Source: Mastacembelus armatus
Taxonomy: Eukaryota > Chordata > Actinopteri > Synbranchiformes > Mastacembelidae
Direction of reading: 5' to 3'
NCBI RefSeq assembly: GCF_900324485.2
Contig: NC_046647.1
Coordinates: 13,160,464-13,224,463, forward strand
Length of the DNA: 64,000 bases
In this document: in pieces, positions 24,353 through 39,700 of the stretch
How positions within the stretch are numbered: position 1 is the first letter of the stretch
Layout of the letters: each line of letters opens with the position of its first letter
Made by a program: the position numbers and the translations under genes
Notes under the pieces: model-generated
The model's input: only the letters and a program-made list of their open reading frames with translations
Database searches by the model: none
What the model was told of the DNA's origin: nothing

Positions 24353-24755
24353 ACACAGTGGTCAGGTAACTGTTTTCGGAAACGTTGCTGTATTACTAAA
24401 ATACTTACTGAAATCTATGGTAAATTAATGACATCGCGTTGCTGATAGTCCAACACGTGTGTAAAATGTATGTCAGCGAATTACGGGAGCGTTTCTTACG
24501 TTTGCCACGTCAGTAAGCGCCACAAGGTTAACACTGGTTAAGCTAGTTAGGTTGGCTCGCTAGTTTAGCTAGCAACAAGCCGTAAGCTAGTGGTTTATTA
24601 GGGTTTGGGCAAATAGGCATTTATTTACGCCCGCTTGTAGAAAATGTTGGACTGTAAATAGACCAAAGACTTGAGTTCAGATTTTTCATTGCAAACAAAC
24701 GTCTTCATTGGTTTTTGTGTAGTCCAGGTGAATCTCGGAGCTAAAGAGGCCAGTT

Positions 24756-27700
24756 ATGACCACAAGCAACAACAGTGCAATTCTTCAAGGTATTTTACGT
24801 CGTCGTAGTTTTACTGCAGTTAACAGGGTGAACTCTCAAATCTTATGATGCTGTTGTTTTACGTGTCCTGCAGATGTCGTTGCCTATGTTGATGTGTGGT
24901 CATCAGACAAAACGGCAAACTATTCAAAACCATTTGTTCAGCAGCTGCAAGAAATGGGAGCCCAGGTGAGACCAGAGAGCACATAAATATATTCGTGCTA
25001 TAAAGTATGTCACTGATTGTATTTACAGACTGTAGTATGTATATGTGTAAAAACCTAAATGCCTTTTATTTTACAGGTGTCCAAAACCTTCAATAAACGT
25101 GTCACACATGTAGTCTTCGGTAATGGTCATCCAGCTACCTGGAGGAGAGCCAAGAAAAGTGATGTGAAGCTTGTCTCTGTTCTTTGGGTAGGCAGGTAGG
25201 AATGATGCTGAGAGTTGTTTTTTAAATTGAATAATTATTTCACTTTACTCTTAAAGGTTTAAAAGATGTTCTTTCTCCTTATTTGAATCTCTTAATGTGG
25301 GTTGTTTTTGTCAAATAAGGTGTTATGACGACGGTGTGCGTGTGGATGAGGAATTGTATCCAGCATTAAATGATGAAAGCAATCCTGTTTTACAGAGGAA
25401 GAGAGTGAGTAGAGTCAGATGTACATGTGGTGTTTATGTCGATATTAGTTTAAGTTCAAGATGCTGTTATACATTGTTTTGTCAAGTGGACATATTTTAA
25501 ATGCTGACACATCTTAAAATTAAAAACATAACATAACAAAAGGGCATTACATTGCATTCAGTTTCCCTTTGTGACCTTTTTATTACAGCATTTTGTGTTG
25601 TAATAACAACACTTTTATCTAACAGATGCTTAGATAAAAGTGATAATGTTTACCTCGATTTTACTTTATTGTGTGCTGTCACTATCACTGTCATTCTAAT
25701 CTGAGGAGAAAAATCCAAATGCATCCCAGAAGTAACGTGCAAAGAAACAATTTTTCGATTTATTGCTCTGTTAATTGTCCTCTTTGTTTTGTCCTAAAGA
25801 GGCTAATATTGTGTGTACCTATTATAATGGACTTGAAGTGTATATGTAGATAAACAGCTTGGGAATTTCAGCTGTTTTTGTCTCCTGTCCTCGTCTCCTA
25901 ATTACAACCTTACTTGAACCCATATTTAACAAAGAATCTAGAATTCACAGCAGTTTTTGATTTGACCTAAATAATGACATTGAATTAATATGGGGCACTT
26001 TCTCCTGTTTTCATTTGATACTGTTCATCTGAAACTCTATGGCCTAGTGTGATGTTGCATAGACTGAGTGAGATAGTAATTTATCCATTGTTCAGCTTTT
26101 CAATGCAAAGTGAGAACATACCCATTTATTTGGCTTTACAATTTTGACCTTGAAAGTGTTCAAACATCCCTTTGTTTACTTTCAGTAAAAAAAAATTGTT
26201 TTGAATCCATGCAGCATCGTTGCATGCAGCCAAAAGATTCTCCAGTGAGGACACCTGAAAATGACTGGCGCATGAGGAAGAAATTAGACAAAATGATGAA
26301 AGAACATGCTCCAAAACAGCTTTTTGGTAAGATATTATTGTGCCTCTTGTAAATGTTTATTAAACTAAGCACATTAGTTTGTCACCTCACAATTATTTTT
26401 ACACAGTTCCAGATGTGTCGCCTATTATTATCGATCAAGAAAATGGAATAATCTATAGCCCTTCGTTGAAAAGATCAGATTATATGGCAGAGCGTTTGAA
26501 AGACATGAAAGAGAAACGGGAAAACCTCTCACCCACAGGTACATTTAGCATCTACTGTGCAGACTGATGAACTGACTAACATTTATTGCTGTTTTGAAAC
26601 GCCAGCCTGTTCATCCAATGTAACTGTCTTCCAGCGTCACAAATGCTTGAATCCTGCTCACCCACTGAGCTGAAGCCTTCTCTGGGGAGTACACCAACTG
26701 TCTTCAAATTCATGTGTAAGCAAATTGTGTGTAATCCTGCTGTGCAAAATTGCAGTGTAGCTTAAAGAAAGCTAGCTAAAGCTAAAAGAAAGACTTAAAT
26801 GTTGGTAAACAGTTTAAAAAATACATTTAGACGTATTTCTCAAAAATTTTAACTAATGGTGTTGAATGTGAAGTCACTGCAATAAAACTGTAAAACCTGA
26901 TGAATAAAAATACTGAATAGTCACTGAGTTAGAGATATATCACTGGGAAGTTAACAAGCTACCATGGGAGTTGTCTTAATGTCTTTTGTGCAGTATTTAC
27001 TCATGGTTCACACTTGTTTGCTCTGACAGCCCGAATAAATATTCTGGAGTCAGTGAGAGCCATTGCACATCCAGCTAAATACACAAAAACTAAAAAATGA
27101 ACAAAAACTATTAAACATGCATACAACCTTTAATTATTACTATTATTTTTACTTTAATATAGATGAACAATCGGATGAGGATTCCAGCATTTCTGTTGCT
27201 GAACCAGGTTACTCACATGATGAAGAAGGCAGAACACAAGATGTTAGTGACCATGAAAATCTTGAAAAATGCCGCAGGAAAGGATCTAAAAAGCCCTTGA
27301 TGTTGCCTTGCCATGATGTACCAAAACAGGTTTCAAGTCCTTTGAAATGTCCTGACTTTAGTGACAAAGAAGATGAAGAAGAAGAAAGACAAAAAAAGTC
27401 TAGAAGGACATCAATCAATGAGAAGCCAGCAGATGAGCATAAATTTGAAGGTTTATTGGAAAATCCTTGCCAGGATTGGACATCTGACAGCAGGAAAAAG
27501 TTTCATAAAGAAATGAGGCAGTCACAGTTAAAATCTTCCAGCTCATCACGTAACACATCCGAAAAAGGAAAGCAAAAATTTAAATCAACTAAATCCTTTA
27601 CAGATACTAAGACCAATATTTGTCCAGATGCTGTCAAGTCTCCTACTTCCATCTTCCTACCAGGCGTATCAGTTGATCCTACAGTTGAACTGTCAGAAGA

Positions 27701-30700
27701 AAGTGCTGCTGCATTTTTGAAAACACCCAAACAAGGCAGACCTTCACTTTCTGCCTTGGTACAAGCTTTCAATCCATCTGGTAAATCCGCAAGTGTTGCC
27801 ACATGTTCCGCTGTTGAAGATGATGGTGTGTTCGAGGACTATTTCTCCCCAGCTAGCCATCACAAGAGACCTCTTTTGCCTAATCTCTGTATGGAGAGAG
27901 ACACTGAGTTTCCTTTTGAGTTGGACCCTGCCCCAAAGAAGAGAAAACAAAGACGTGAAAGCTTTGGTCTTAGCAGCAAAAAGAAGAGCAAACTAAGAGA
28001 AAGTTCAAGTGGGAAAAATTGCAATCAGCGGTCTGACGGATGCAGTCAGCCCCAGAGTCATCCACAACTGGATGTGAAAGAACCTCTGCTTGTACTGGAT
28101 AGTCCCAGAGCCAATGAAACACCAATGGCTAAAAAGCGAAGACAAAGCACGTTGTCATTTGCAAGCACTAGTACACCTGCAAGTGATGTGGTAAAACAGA
28201 GGAGAGCTTCAACATCAGAACAACCACAAATGGTAACCAAGGCTGTCACTGTTTCGGAGCTGCAGAAAAAATCTGATATCAGTGTCCCTTCTCATACCTT
28301 GGAAAGTGAGTAGTAAGGATGTTGGAGTGTGGAAAGTGTACTGGTTGACAGGGAAACAAATGCTCAGATTTACCTTATTACCTTCATTGTTAACTAAACA
28401 AAATGATGATGTTTGAACATTCACGGTTGTGGAGGTTTACATCTGTCTTCATTGGTCATGTATGTGGTTTAATTGGTTTGCATCATGATTATTTCAGGGA
28501 ATGCTTGAATCTTGGATTAGTGCATTTCTGAATGTCAAATTTTAAAGTGAAAAATAAAGAAATAACTTCTACATAAATACGTGAGGCCTTCTTATATGAA
28601 TTGTCTTACTATATTATGTGTGTTTTAAAGGCCTAATTTGTTATTTAGATCTTGTAAATGTAATCGTGTGTGACCCCTCAATAGGTTTCTGATTCCCCCC
28701 ACACACACAAGTCAAAGACATGCAGTTTAGGTGAACTGGAAGCATTTCCTCTCAGGCGTTTATTTGTTTGGCAATATGTGATTGAGTGCTGACATGTCAG
28801 AGGTGTACCATGTGTCACCATAGCATGCTAAGGCCTGAACCCAAAGACCCTGAACAGGATAAATAATGATCGTAAATAGAAAGTCTACATTTAATATTTT
28901 TCTCAATGTTCATGATCATACATTTTGCATAAACAAATCTTACAATGTCAGAAAACAGTAACTCAAGATTTAATTTAAGTTCATGTATTAAAGACTTGCC
29001 AACTTGAGCAAAGTATTGGTTTTTGGTAGCAGTATTGTTTTTTACTTTAATCAGTTATTCTTTAAAGTAATGATTAATGTGACTATTTCATTCTAATGGA
29101 CTGGACTCAGCAAAGTCTTGCAATTTACAATTCAGTGTTATTGGAATAGATCAGAGATGACAAGCATGAATGCACACACACCCAAATACAGTGCCTGCTG
29201 TATGACAACTTGAGTGACATCCCACCACATTGTTTTCAATTGTTTTTCTTGTTTTCAAATGTAGGTAGAGGAAACGAATGTACAGTTGCAGCTGGTTTAT
29301 CAGAGCTCCCCTCTGACGTTGAAAGTGATCGCAGTAAAGAGGTTGAATTGAGTCCTCAGAAAATGGTGAACAAAACAAAGGTAAGCTGACAGACACCATG
29401 ACTGCTTAAAATGGCTCAGTGATTCAAATTGTGCAGCTGTGTATTTTAGTGTGAGTTATAATGATTGAAGACTGCATTTCTGAAACATGTTGGTTCACTA
29501 GTTTTCATAGTGGTATGGGAAAAAATTGCCATGGGACTGCAAAAACAGGATGTTAAAAATATTAAGTCATCAGTGGGAAGCTTGCTGTTTGATTAAAATA
29601 TACTAATATGATATGGGTTTGCACAGTTTTAATAATTTTTTTTTCAGTCTTTTCCTCTTTCACCGTTGTGCTTTGGTATTAGCTAAATTGCATGTACTTA
29701 AGTTTGAGAAAGTTCACATTTTTATATTACTAATTCTTTCCCATGTAAATGAAATTTACCCTTTTTTTAAGACGTAAGCTAAACATCAGTAGTGTTTGCG
29801 TAATTCCTTTTTAAGTATTTCCTCTAGGAGGTCAAACACTTCCATAGGTGTAGGCGTTTGATGCATCTAGCCAAGCGTTTCTGTCTGGTCGTGAGGGTTT
29901 CCTGTGTTTTGCCTCTGTGATAGTAGCATACAACTTCCTTGCTTGTGAAATGCACCTGGCCTCTGTTTTCGTTACACTGGTAACCTCAACAAGCCATAGT
30001 TGAAAAAAGCCAAACATGATGTCACCTCCCCTGAGATCTGTTATGGGTTGACTTTATTGAAATGTTGACATTGTTCTTTTGGATCTGTGAAGATTATGAC
30101 AATGATAGTGTCCAAATATGGTATCAAATTTAGGCTGGTCACACCTGCATGGCTCACCAGTGTTTGAAGGGCAAATGGGAAACACAGATAAATTTCATGT
30201 TGCTCAAATGGTGCAGATTTTGTCAATCCTGATGAAAATATTTATTGAAATCAGTTATTAATTATTTTATTCAAACTTATTTTGTTCATTTTAGTTGGTC
30301 ATACATACTTCATGTAAAATATAGAGGGGTCTAATGGTGGGGTCTAATGCCTTCATGGCAATGTTGAAAACTTTGATTTTCAGAATAGTGCAGTTTTCAG
30401 TGTTTGTAAAATAGTCACCATCATGGAGACCTAGTCATACAGTGAAGAATTTCCTTCATTTGTGCTGGGAGCATTTGTGCTCAGAGGCCATGCTGCAGTT
30501 CACACCAGCTTTTTGTTGGAGTTTCATTATGTGTAACTCATTCTTCAATGCCTGTTTTCCTGTGCCGCTGCCAGAACATGTCCACTGCATAAGACAAGAC
30601 AAAGCTCTGTTGGAGGAACCTTAAGAATAGCTACACATATTTTGAGTTGTTAGACTGCGTTTGAAAAACTTAAAAATGTGCAGGTCTTCTTTTGACTCAC

Positions 30701-33700
30701 ATGTAGTGTTGGCAGAAGATAACCCTGTTGTGGATCATTAACAAATTAAAATATCAAAACCTTGTCCTCTGCAGAAAATCTTCTGTTACTTTTATTTGTT
30801 TTTTAAGCTCTTAATGGTTTAGCACCTTCTTGTATATCTGAACTTTTACAAGTTCATATCCCCCCACGATCACTGAGGTCCAATTACCAGCTGCTATTTG
30901 TAGCATCGAAAACCAGGCTTAAGAGCCGAAGGGATAGTTTTCTCTGCTGCAGCCCCCAGACTATGGAATAAACTACCCCTTCAGGTCAGACTAGCTCCTA
31001 GTCTACCTGTTTTTAAATCTCAGTTGAAAACTTATTTATATTCCTTGGCTTTCAAATCAGCATGAGTTTTTGCAATTTGGTGTTTTTATTATTTTTACAG
31101 TTTTCTTTTACTGTGTTGTATTTATTCATTGTTTTTTACTGATTTAAATTATCTGTCCATTTTATTGTATATTTTGTTTTATTGTACAGAACCAAGCACT
31201 CAACAGTGTTGTTTTAAGTGTGCTATATAAATAAAGTTGCAGTTGCAGGACAAGTGTGATGGGTTGAGGGTTAACCAGCTTGATGGTGTTCAAGAATTGC
31301 TTATCAGTGATAATGTGATGTTTGACTGGTGTGGGCGGGGCTGGTGGATTGTTTTGGCACCACTGTGTTCAGCAGGCCTTAACCCTTGACTTCCAGCTGG
31401 GGGACCAGATATCAGTTTGACAGGAAAGGGCCTGGTGCTCCTGTTTGTAACTTCTGCTCAGGTGTTTGTGTTGATGATGGCATGCTGCATTGCCAAAGTA
31501 CGTAGCTGCATGGTCCTCAGTTGTCAGGTTAGAAATTTAGAGTCCTGTTTCAGTGGCTCCAAATAAGTTTTTCCTCTACTCATGGCCTCCGGGTTTGATT
31601 TCCTTTTTGGTCTCTATGCGGCCATATATCAGGCAGGGTTATTGAAAGTGCACAGTCTGTCTGGCTGTTGAATAGTCATTCATTTATCTATTTAGTATCA
31701 CTCATCAAACCAGCTCACAATACTTGCGCCCAAAAGAAACACTTTCATTAAATTTTCAGGTGGAATTTGAGACATTTTTATTTGCAGATGTAGTGTTATC
31801 TTGGCTATGTTAAAATTTAGATTTGTTCTATGTGGAATTCACTTATTTCACTGCTGTTTTTGCGGTTCTCTGTTCGTCGTCATCGTCATTTCATGGCTGC
31901 TCTACTTATATTTAAGTGTTTGCCAAATATTTGGATATTGTGACCAAATATAATAGGGGGTTCCTACAGGATACAGTGAGGGAACCAAACTGCTGCCCAA
32001 AAATGAAATAAACTTGCACTAACTTGTCTTCAGGGTGGGTAGTGTTCAAATTAATTTCATTCTTTGTTTTAACATTAACTTTTGTCTATTAGGTAAACTC
32101 TACTGTGTAAATAAACAGAAATTTTACAACATTGTTTTATCCTGTCATACATTATGCATGTTTATTTTTCTTTCAGGCTAAAAGAACACTGGTTATGACA
32201 AGCATGCCCACTGAGTAAGTACTATAAACAATTAACAGTTAACTTAAGATAAATGACACCAACTATCAATTATTTACAAGACTTAAAATACATCAGTAAG
32301 CTAGTTGACAAAAAATGCATCTTGTTTGCCATGAATGCCTTTTACTCTGGTCACCTCTTGTAGAAAGCAGCACTTGGTGGGTCAGGTGGTGAAAGCATTG
32401 GGTGGTTTTTCAATCGTTGACCAAGTTTGTGAGAGCACAACCCATGTGGTGTCTGGGAGTCACCGGCGGACCCTCAATATTCTATTGGGCATAGCTCGTG
32501 GCTGCTGGATCCTGTCTTTTGAATGGGTATGTAATTAATTAATGTTTAGAGACAATTACATGCTGTTATTTGAAAATGGTGAACAATGGAAACTGATACT
32601 ATGTTTTACTTTACTTTCATTGAGTAGATTATGTGGTGTTTGGAGCAAAGGCAGTGGATTCCAGAGGAACCATATGAACTTTCAGACCAATTTCCTGCAG
32701 CACAGGTGAATACCAATAAATAATAGTAGTTTTAGTGAGTCTACCTAACACAAACCACCAGCTTCTTCAATATAAGCCTGATTATGTTTTCAGTTAGTGC
32801 CCTGTTAGGCCCTGTAATTGGAAGGAATGATTTTATAATTTTTTTGGTCAGTCGACAATAATCAATAGTTTACAAAAATTGGAAATTACTCCTTTAGTTT
32901 TATGGTTAGAATTTATATACACAATCATTCAATCAAAGTGTATATAAATAATTTTTCTACATACTTTTTTGCTACACTTTCTGGACAAAGCTAATAAAGG
33001 CTCGTAAAACCAAAGCAGAGGAAGTTGAACGGAAACCTGCTAATTTTTATTGCTAGCCATTCATTTTCAGTCCACTTGTTTTTCCTGAAGTGTCCTGTAT
33101 GAATGTTGCCTCTTCCTGATCTCATCATTCACAAACCGCTGTCCACTCCTGCCACTGCAAGGGAAGACGTGGGGTGTTGTTGCAGACAAATGTCACACAC
33201 ATTTCCTCTTGAAATTGCATGATGGCTTTTGTTGTGACAGACAAAATATTTTTATGTCCCCACTGCCTTTTAGCATTCATTGGCTCTCATGGATGCATCC
33301 AGCTGTTGGCAAACCACATGCTTCCTCTTTCATTCAGTTCCCTGTGGAGTGTGGTGTTGCCTTCAGCTGTTGTCAGCATCAATGACAGAAACTGATTTCA
33401 GTAGTGGTTACCTTTAAAACAACATCAGACAAATGCAACTTGGAGAATTTCAAATTTTTATTTTGTAATAGAAATGATAAAGCATTGCTAAAATCTTTGT
33501 TGTGATCTGGTAATAGTGTAATCACCAGACTGTTTATTGTTAGAACCAGACATTTGTGGAAAAGGACTTAAGCATTAAGGTTTATCTCTGCTGTGTGGTT
33601 TAGTTTAATGTTCAACTGTAGGTATATTAAAGCTAGTAGCGAATTACAGTCAAACACTAACAAAACCTGAAGTCAGTGTTTTACAATTTTTCTTGTTGTA

Positions 33701-36700
33701 GCTTCAGAATAAACATTACATAAATAAAAAAAAAATCCCATAAGACTGCAAAAAGATCACCATCAAGTATGAACACGTGGGAAGGTACTGCAGAATTATA
33801 TTAAAGGAGAGCCTCTTAGCTTATGTGCAATGAAATTTTTAACTAGCTAGGAACTAAGAGGTTCACAAGATTGTAACAGGTCTCTGTCATATATAATAAT
33901 GTTAAATATCAACCTTAAATCTACACATAAATAAAGAACTAATGTACATACATTCTCTGAACAACAACAATCATTAGAGAAGCATTTTCTGTGGCATTTC
34001 ATTTTAGGCACTGAGCAGAAATTTTTCTTTGAGCCAGTTATTTTTCTCTGCATGCTGTACCATAGTGTCTTTTTTACAATGAACTTAAGCAGGCATTACT
34101 CAAAATTGGTGCTTAAAATACAATAAAGCTATTCAAGGAATTAAATTAATATCACATATTTTGCTTGGATAGCTAGCTGTATTGTTATTACTATATCTGT
34201 AGTTTTCCACACATACCAGTGTAATAAGACGTTTTAGTATAGATGTGTCAATTTGTCAGCACTTATTTTGCATCTTTTTACAATAATCCATTTAACTCAT
34301 TAAAAATATAAACATGCACAAAACATGCAATGTCCAATGGTATGTAGAAATGATTTCATGTGCTTTGGCTCTCTTGAAAATATGCTTTTTTTGGTTTTGT
34401 GGCATGTTGCTATTTGTCAGTTTTCTTCCCACTTTTGCTGAATCTGAGAGTGACGGTTTAGAGCGGACCTGTGAAGTCTGCTGGTCTCATCATTATAGTA
34501 GTGGTCTTCAGCGAGTAGCCCGAGCCTTTCCAGTAGTACCATTTGATTCCATTGAAGCGATTTGAGTTTTGGCCTTGTTGGTAATACATCCCATTCAGAT
34601 TGGAAGGACCACAGGCATCAAACCACCAACCTAGAACATAAATAGCAAAGATTAGCAATTTAAATGCAATGTTGTTAAAGACAATACAACTTTGTGTAGA
34701 ATAGAGATAGTGATGTATTTTATATAGTATGAACTCCATTATTATAGTCCATTTTATTAAAGAACTGATTTGTTAATAGGTTTTTTTTTTTTCTTCTGTG
34801 ATGTGAGTGGAAGTTTTTCATGATCATAGGAAAAAGCTACTGCTGCTTATCCATCTTTATATTTTTTGTGGTGATATTTTATCTATTTATTTACTTTACA
34901 AATGCATTTGATTTAGAAAAGCTAACAATGAATGCCGCAGTGAAATTGCTACTGCTCTTCTGAGGTGATGGGTCATTCCTTGTCACTGACATAGACCATT
35001 TTTTGTTTTAGGTGTTCATGACACTTTTAATATGTTGTCCATGAAACAGCATGCATATCTGTAAACAGCACCCATGATAACCTGTTATTTCAGTTAAAAT
35101 ATCTATTTATAAAATATGTAATTATGGTTTTACATAACACAATTTCATACTGCCATCTAATGTGGCTTCCACTAAGTTGCATATTTATTAAGCACCACTT
35201 ACAACTGATTGCAATTCAATATGGCCTTTCCTTTGTGCAACCTGTTGTCAATTCTAGTGCCAGCATTACCCACAATGCAAATTGAGCACTGACATTTAGG
35301 CAGTAGATTATTGTGGTGGTGTAGTCTTGAACAGCTAGCCTAATGTAGAAATGAGTGAGAAATTTGATTAAGCTCAATTCTTTCTAATGCTACACACCCA
35401 GATTTTTTAAAAACTGGTTATTTTTAGGCTTGTAGTCTTTAGCCTCAAACACTGCTGATTCAGGTGATATCACTTAAAGATGTTTGTCAGGAGCCCTGCA
35501 ATGGACTCGTGACCTGTCCAGGGTGTACCCCTTCCTTCCACCTGAAAGACAACTGGGATAGGCTCCAGCAGATCCCCGTGACCCTGGTTAAGGAATAAGC
35601 GGGTATAGAAGATGGATGGATGGATTCACACACATCCCTCTGAAACAACTAAAGGCTTATACAATTATGACACATATTTGGTGGCATTCATGTGTAAACC
35701 AATTTTGATGTGTAGAGTCAGTGGAGTTTCCCTTTACAGCCATAGTTACTGGTTGTATTGAAAAGCATTATTTTTCATCTTTTCAACAATTATTCAGCAT
35801 AAATTTACAACATTCATTCTTTTCATATTTGTGCTCTTATGTACACTGGATCAGTGCCAGTCAGTCACAATTGTACATTGTGAATGCAGTCCCCTTTAAG
35901 AAACCCCTCATGGGAAAAAAGGGATAGGGTTAGCTTTTTCATGTTTTCATGTTCACTTGGCAGACCCCAATATAGAGGGAAGGCAAACTTCTGGCAAAAG
36001 ACTCAGTTTCAAGGGAACAGAGAAGGACTTTTAAGTTCTGTTCCCAGACTATTAATATCAGGCATTGTAGGGGCTAAATTCCGCAGTGAGTTGATCAGTG
36101 ATTAACTCTGAGCTATTTGTGCTCTTTGACCTGGCCACAGAAGTACAGGAGCCCTCAAAATGCCCTTAAAGATTTTTGGAAGAAGTGCCAAGTTTCAGGT
36201 GCAAGTGAATTTATTTCACAAGTGCCAGTCGCAGACTGATGTCATTGTCTTTCCCTGACAAGCATAGTTATTCAGAAGCACAGTTTATTTACAAAAATGT
36301 GTTTCTTACCCCCTGTTGTCAGTTGTGAACATTTGCAAACACATTTGTCATTGTCTGCATCCTTTGTACTGAAATCACTTCCTGGCTGCCCGATGCTGCT
36401 TACTTTGCCTGCTGTTCCACTGTAGCCTTTAAGGTGTATCCTGTAGAATGGAAAAGGAAAAATGAAGGAAGAGGGGGAGGAAGTCCATGACTGCTGTTCC
36501 TCAAAAGGCAAAGTCCCACTCACTTATGCCACAGGTTAACTACTGCTACTCTATCTAAAATGGGTTTTGGCGTGTTAAAGTGTTTCAGTTTCACCTAGTT
36601 TCTATCCATTTTTAGGTTGTTTGTGAATTTAACAAATACTCTTAACTTGATGCTCAATTACTTTGTGAAGCTGTGCAGTTTCTTTGTAGGATTAATTTCG

Positions 36701-39700
36701 AACTACTAAGCCAACTAATTGAAGACCACATTCGTCATAGTCAAGTAGACTTAACACCAAACTAGAGCGGTGTTGAACTGAAGCATTTCAGTCTTTTTGT
36801 TAAATTAAAAGAACATTGCCATTTCACTTCTGAAATCAGCTTAGGTTCAGAAAGAAACCTGTTATTGCCAAGAGGTGCAGACTGAATGTTAGAAAGCAAA
36901 GACATTTTATGTATTTCCTATTTTTCAAATACAGACCCGTTTTATATTTTCTTTGGGCTGGAGCCAGTACATCACTGTCAGCAAGTAAATGGTCTTATAC
37001 AGCAAGATACACCATTCAGATACATTTATATAATGTGTGTTGCTTTTAAATAATAGTAGTAGGTCAGCATTCATGACCATGAGCTGTTTTTCTTTTTTTC
37101 TGAAGTGGTTTTCAGGAGACATATGTGTAATACAATTCAGGGGAAACACTGTGTGCATATGTCAAAATAAAGCATAGAAATAATTGCAGATTAGAGTTAA
37201 CAACCAGAGCTAATTTAGCGGAAAATTGCCACGTGAACTGCCACTGTGTGCGTTAACAGGGTCTCATTTTCACTATCAATGAGCTAATTGTAATGAATTA
37301 GCCCCATAACCAGACTGACATATTTTACTTCACTTTCAATTCTCTTTGACTTGCTTAAAAAAATCAGATGCTGGTAACAATCCAGACATATGGATTCAGG
37401 CCAGTAGAAAATGTTGATAAAATAATTATGATATTCACGCATGAAGTATATTACCACATGTGCATGCATGAGATGAATACACCTTGTTTCGAGAAGTACT
37501 GCCTCTGAATGTTGCTATGCACATTCATTTATTCATAATAATTCCAAAGCTTTGAGTTTTTAGGTTGCACTTTAGTTACGCTCCTTGCCTGAAAATTGGC
37601 AACAATTTCAGTATTGGACTTCAGGATAGCAGACTTCAAAAGCACTGTTGTACAACAGGAGTATTTTTCGCTGATGGGTTTCTTTGTCCTTAATAACTTG
37701 AGCAACACAAGCTGTAAAATTTTAGCTTAAAGCAAATATTAAACAAACTGCTTAGTAATTACCACCAAGCATCCAACAGATTATTGCTTAGGGAAACCGT
37801 CTTTGATGTTGTTGGTTTTACGTACCTGTAATTTTGTGCTTCACTATCAAGAGAAAACTGATCATATTGTGAAAATCCAGAGTTTCCTTCCCAGTCACTT
37901 AGCTGGATCCTTAGTTTGTAGGAGCGTTGATTTGTCAGTCTGGAGACAAATTCATTTCCTAACCAAAATTCACCTGAAGGTTCTCCAAACCCCTGAAAAG
38001 ATGCAAAGGAAATGTAATTAGACTAACTCCTGCTGTAGGGGCGTGTAGATTGCTTTTTCCAGTAGCAAATTGGCAAATAGAAATTCACACTACACTGTTC
38101 ATTCCTTGTTAGTGTTTTCCCCACTAGGAATTAAAGTATACAGAATACTCAAACTACTTTCACAAAACTGTTTAAAATATGAATAACAAAGTATGCCAGC
38201 TTTAATGTTTCTCTACAGCGATTGCTGTCTGAGATCTTTGGACTTGAGTATAACTTTTGCATGTTGTTGGACCATTTATCTCCTTGGTACTGGTAATGTA
38301 GATAATGGCATTACTGTGATTAACTTTACTTCTTTTTTTTTTTCAGTGGTTGTCGCTTGCCCCCCTCATTGCTTCTAATAGTGCAGTATCAACAGGACCT
38401 TAAAAGACTTTTTAGTGGATGACCAAAACCAAATCTGGCCACTGTCTTGAACATTTGCAATGAAAACCGTAGCCTAGGTTATATTTTTGTAAGGAAAGGG
38501 AATTTCTTCTTGATAGCTTTTTACCTTTTTGTACTCTTGCCACGTACGATGAAAGTCCACATGGCCGTCAAAGCGTTTTTGTAGGACTGTCCAGCCTCCT
38601 CCTTCTGTCTCCATGTCACAGAAAGCCTTCAAACACAAGGAAAAAGGCGTTGCCGAAACTAACTATTCAAAATGAATGCTTTGTAAACAATTCATCCTCA
38701 TTTATATTTTGCCAATGATGTCTTATTTAAGATTAGTTAAAACAAGTTGCAGGGAAAGGATACAGGCTTGAAGTCCAAGTCTTAATCACTGAAAAGTATC
38801 TAAGGAGACTGCAGTTTTAGCTGAAGCATGCACATCATTAATGGAAGTCTAAGAACATTTTAATTTAACTTTCCTGCCCTCAAACACAATACTGTTTACA
38901 GAGCACTTGATCCATTAGTGTCCTGTGTTTTGTTTAAAAGGTTGTGTGGGTAGCCCAGTGCATGTTTGTGTGTATGTCATAGTTATTATAAAATCTGTGC
39001 ATATGCAGCATATGCTCAGTGTCCCTTCATCATCCAGCAAAGCAAGTTCTCTTCTTTACTACCAGAGTATCACTTTGATTTTTTTTTTTATTTCAGTCTT
39101 AATTTCATAGGATAGAGAGAGTCTGAAACAATAAACAGGCTTACTTTACCTTAACTTCTGTTGTAGTGTTGGGTAATGTGAGTGTGTAGACTCCACTTTG
39201 AGTTTGTCCTGACTTGTAGGCAGCAGCACAGTCTACAAATGTGGTAGGAGTGTCCTGCATCATGACAGTTTTGGTCTCTGCAAAAGAAATGGATCTTGCT
39301 AATTTGACAGCACACAGTTGTATAGCATTTAAATGTCCTCCTTTAATAAGTTCACATCTTCTAATAATAAAAAAAGGTCTTGTTAATGTGTTAGTGTCAC
39401 TGTAATTGTTGCAGCATGGTGGGTTCTTAGTGTGTGCCTTCACCAGATTGTGGCCTCAAAATATCTGAACACAGTGGCCAAATACAGTACCATTGTTAAA
39501 TCTGCCTGATAAGGCAACATCCAGCACCCACTTAGCTTAGTTTACTGTAAAGACTGAAAATAGCAGAAATGGCTTTTTTCAAAGGTAAAGCTATCTACCT
39601 AGCAGCCTTACCTTTGGACAAAACCAGCTTTCTATTTGTCAGACAAATGTGAAAGTGGTATGTGGTATTGTGAAAGTGGTAAAAAGTGTATTTCCCAAAA

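Noticed and set aside
27030-27052. A 23-base possible mcph1 exon with acceptor CTCTGACAG and donor TCA/GTGAGA
   Set aside because: Including it would leave phase 0 before the large exon at 27163, which needs one carried base; skipping it makes the phases fit.
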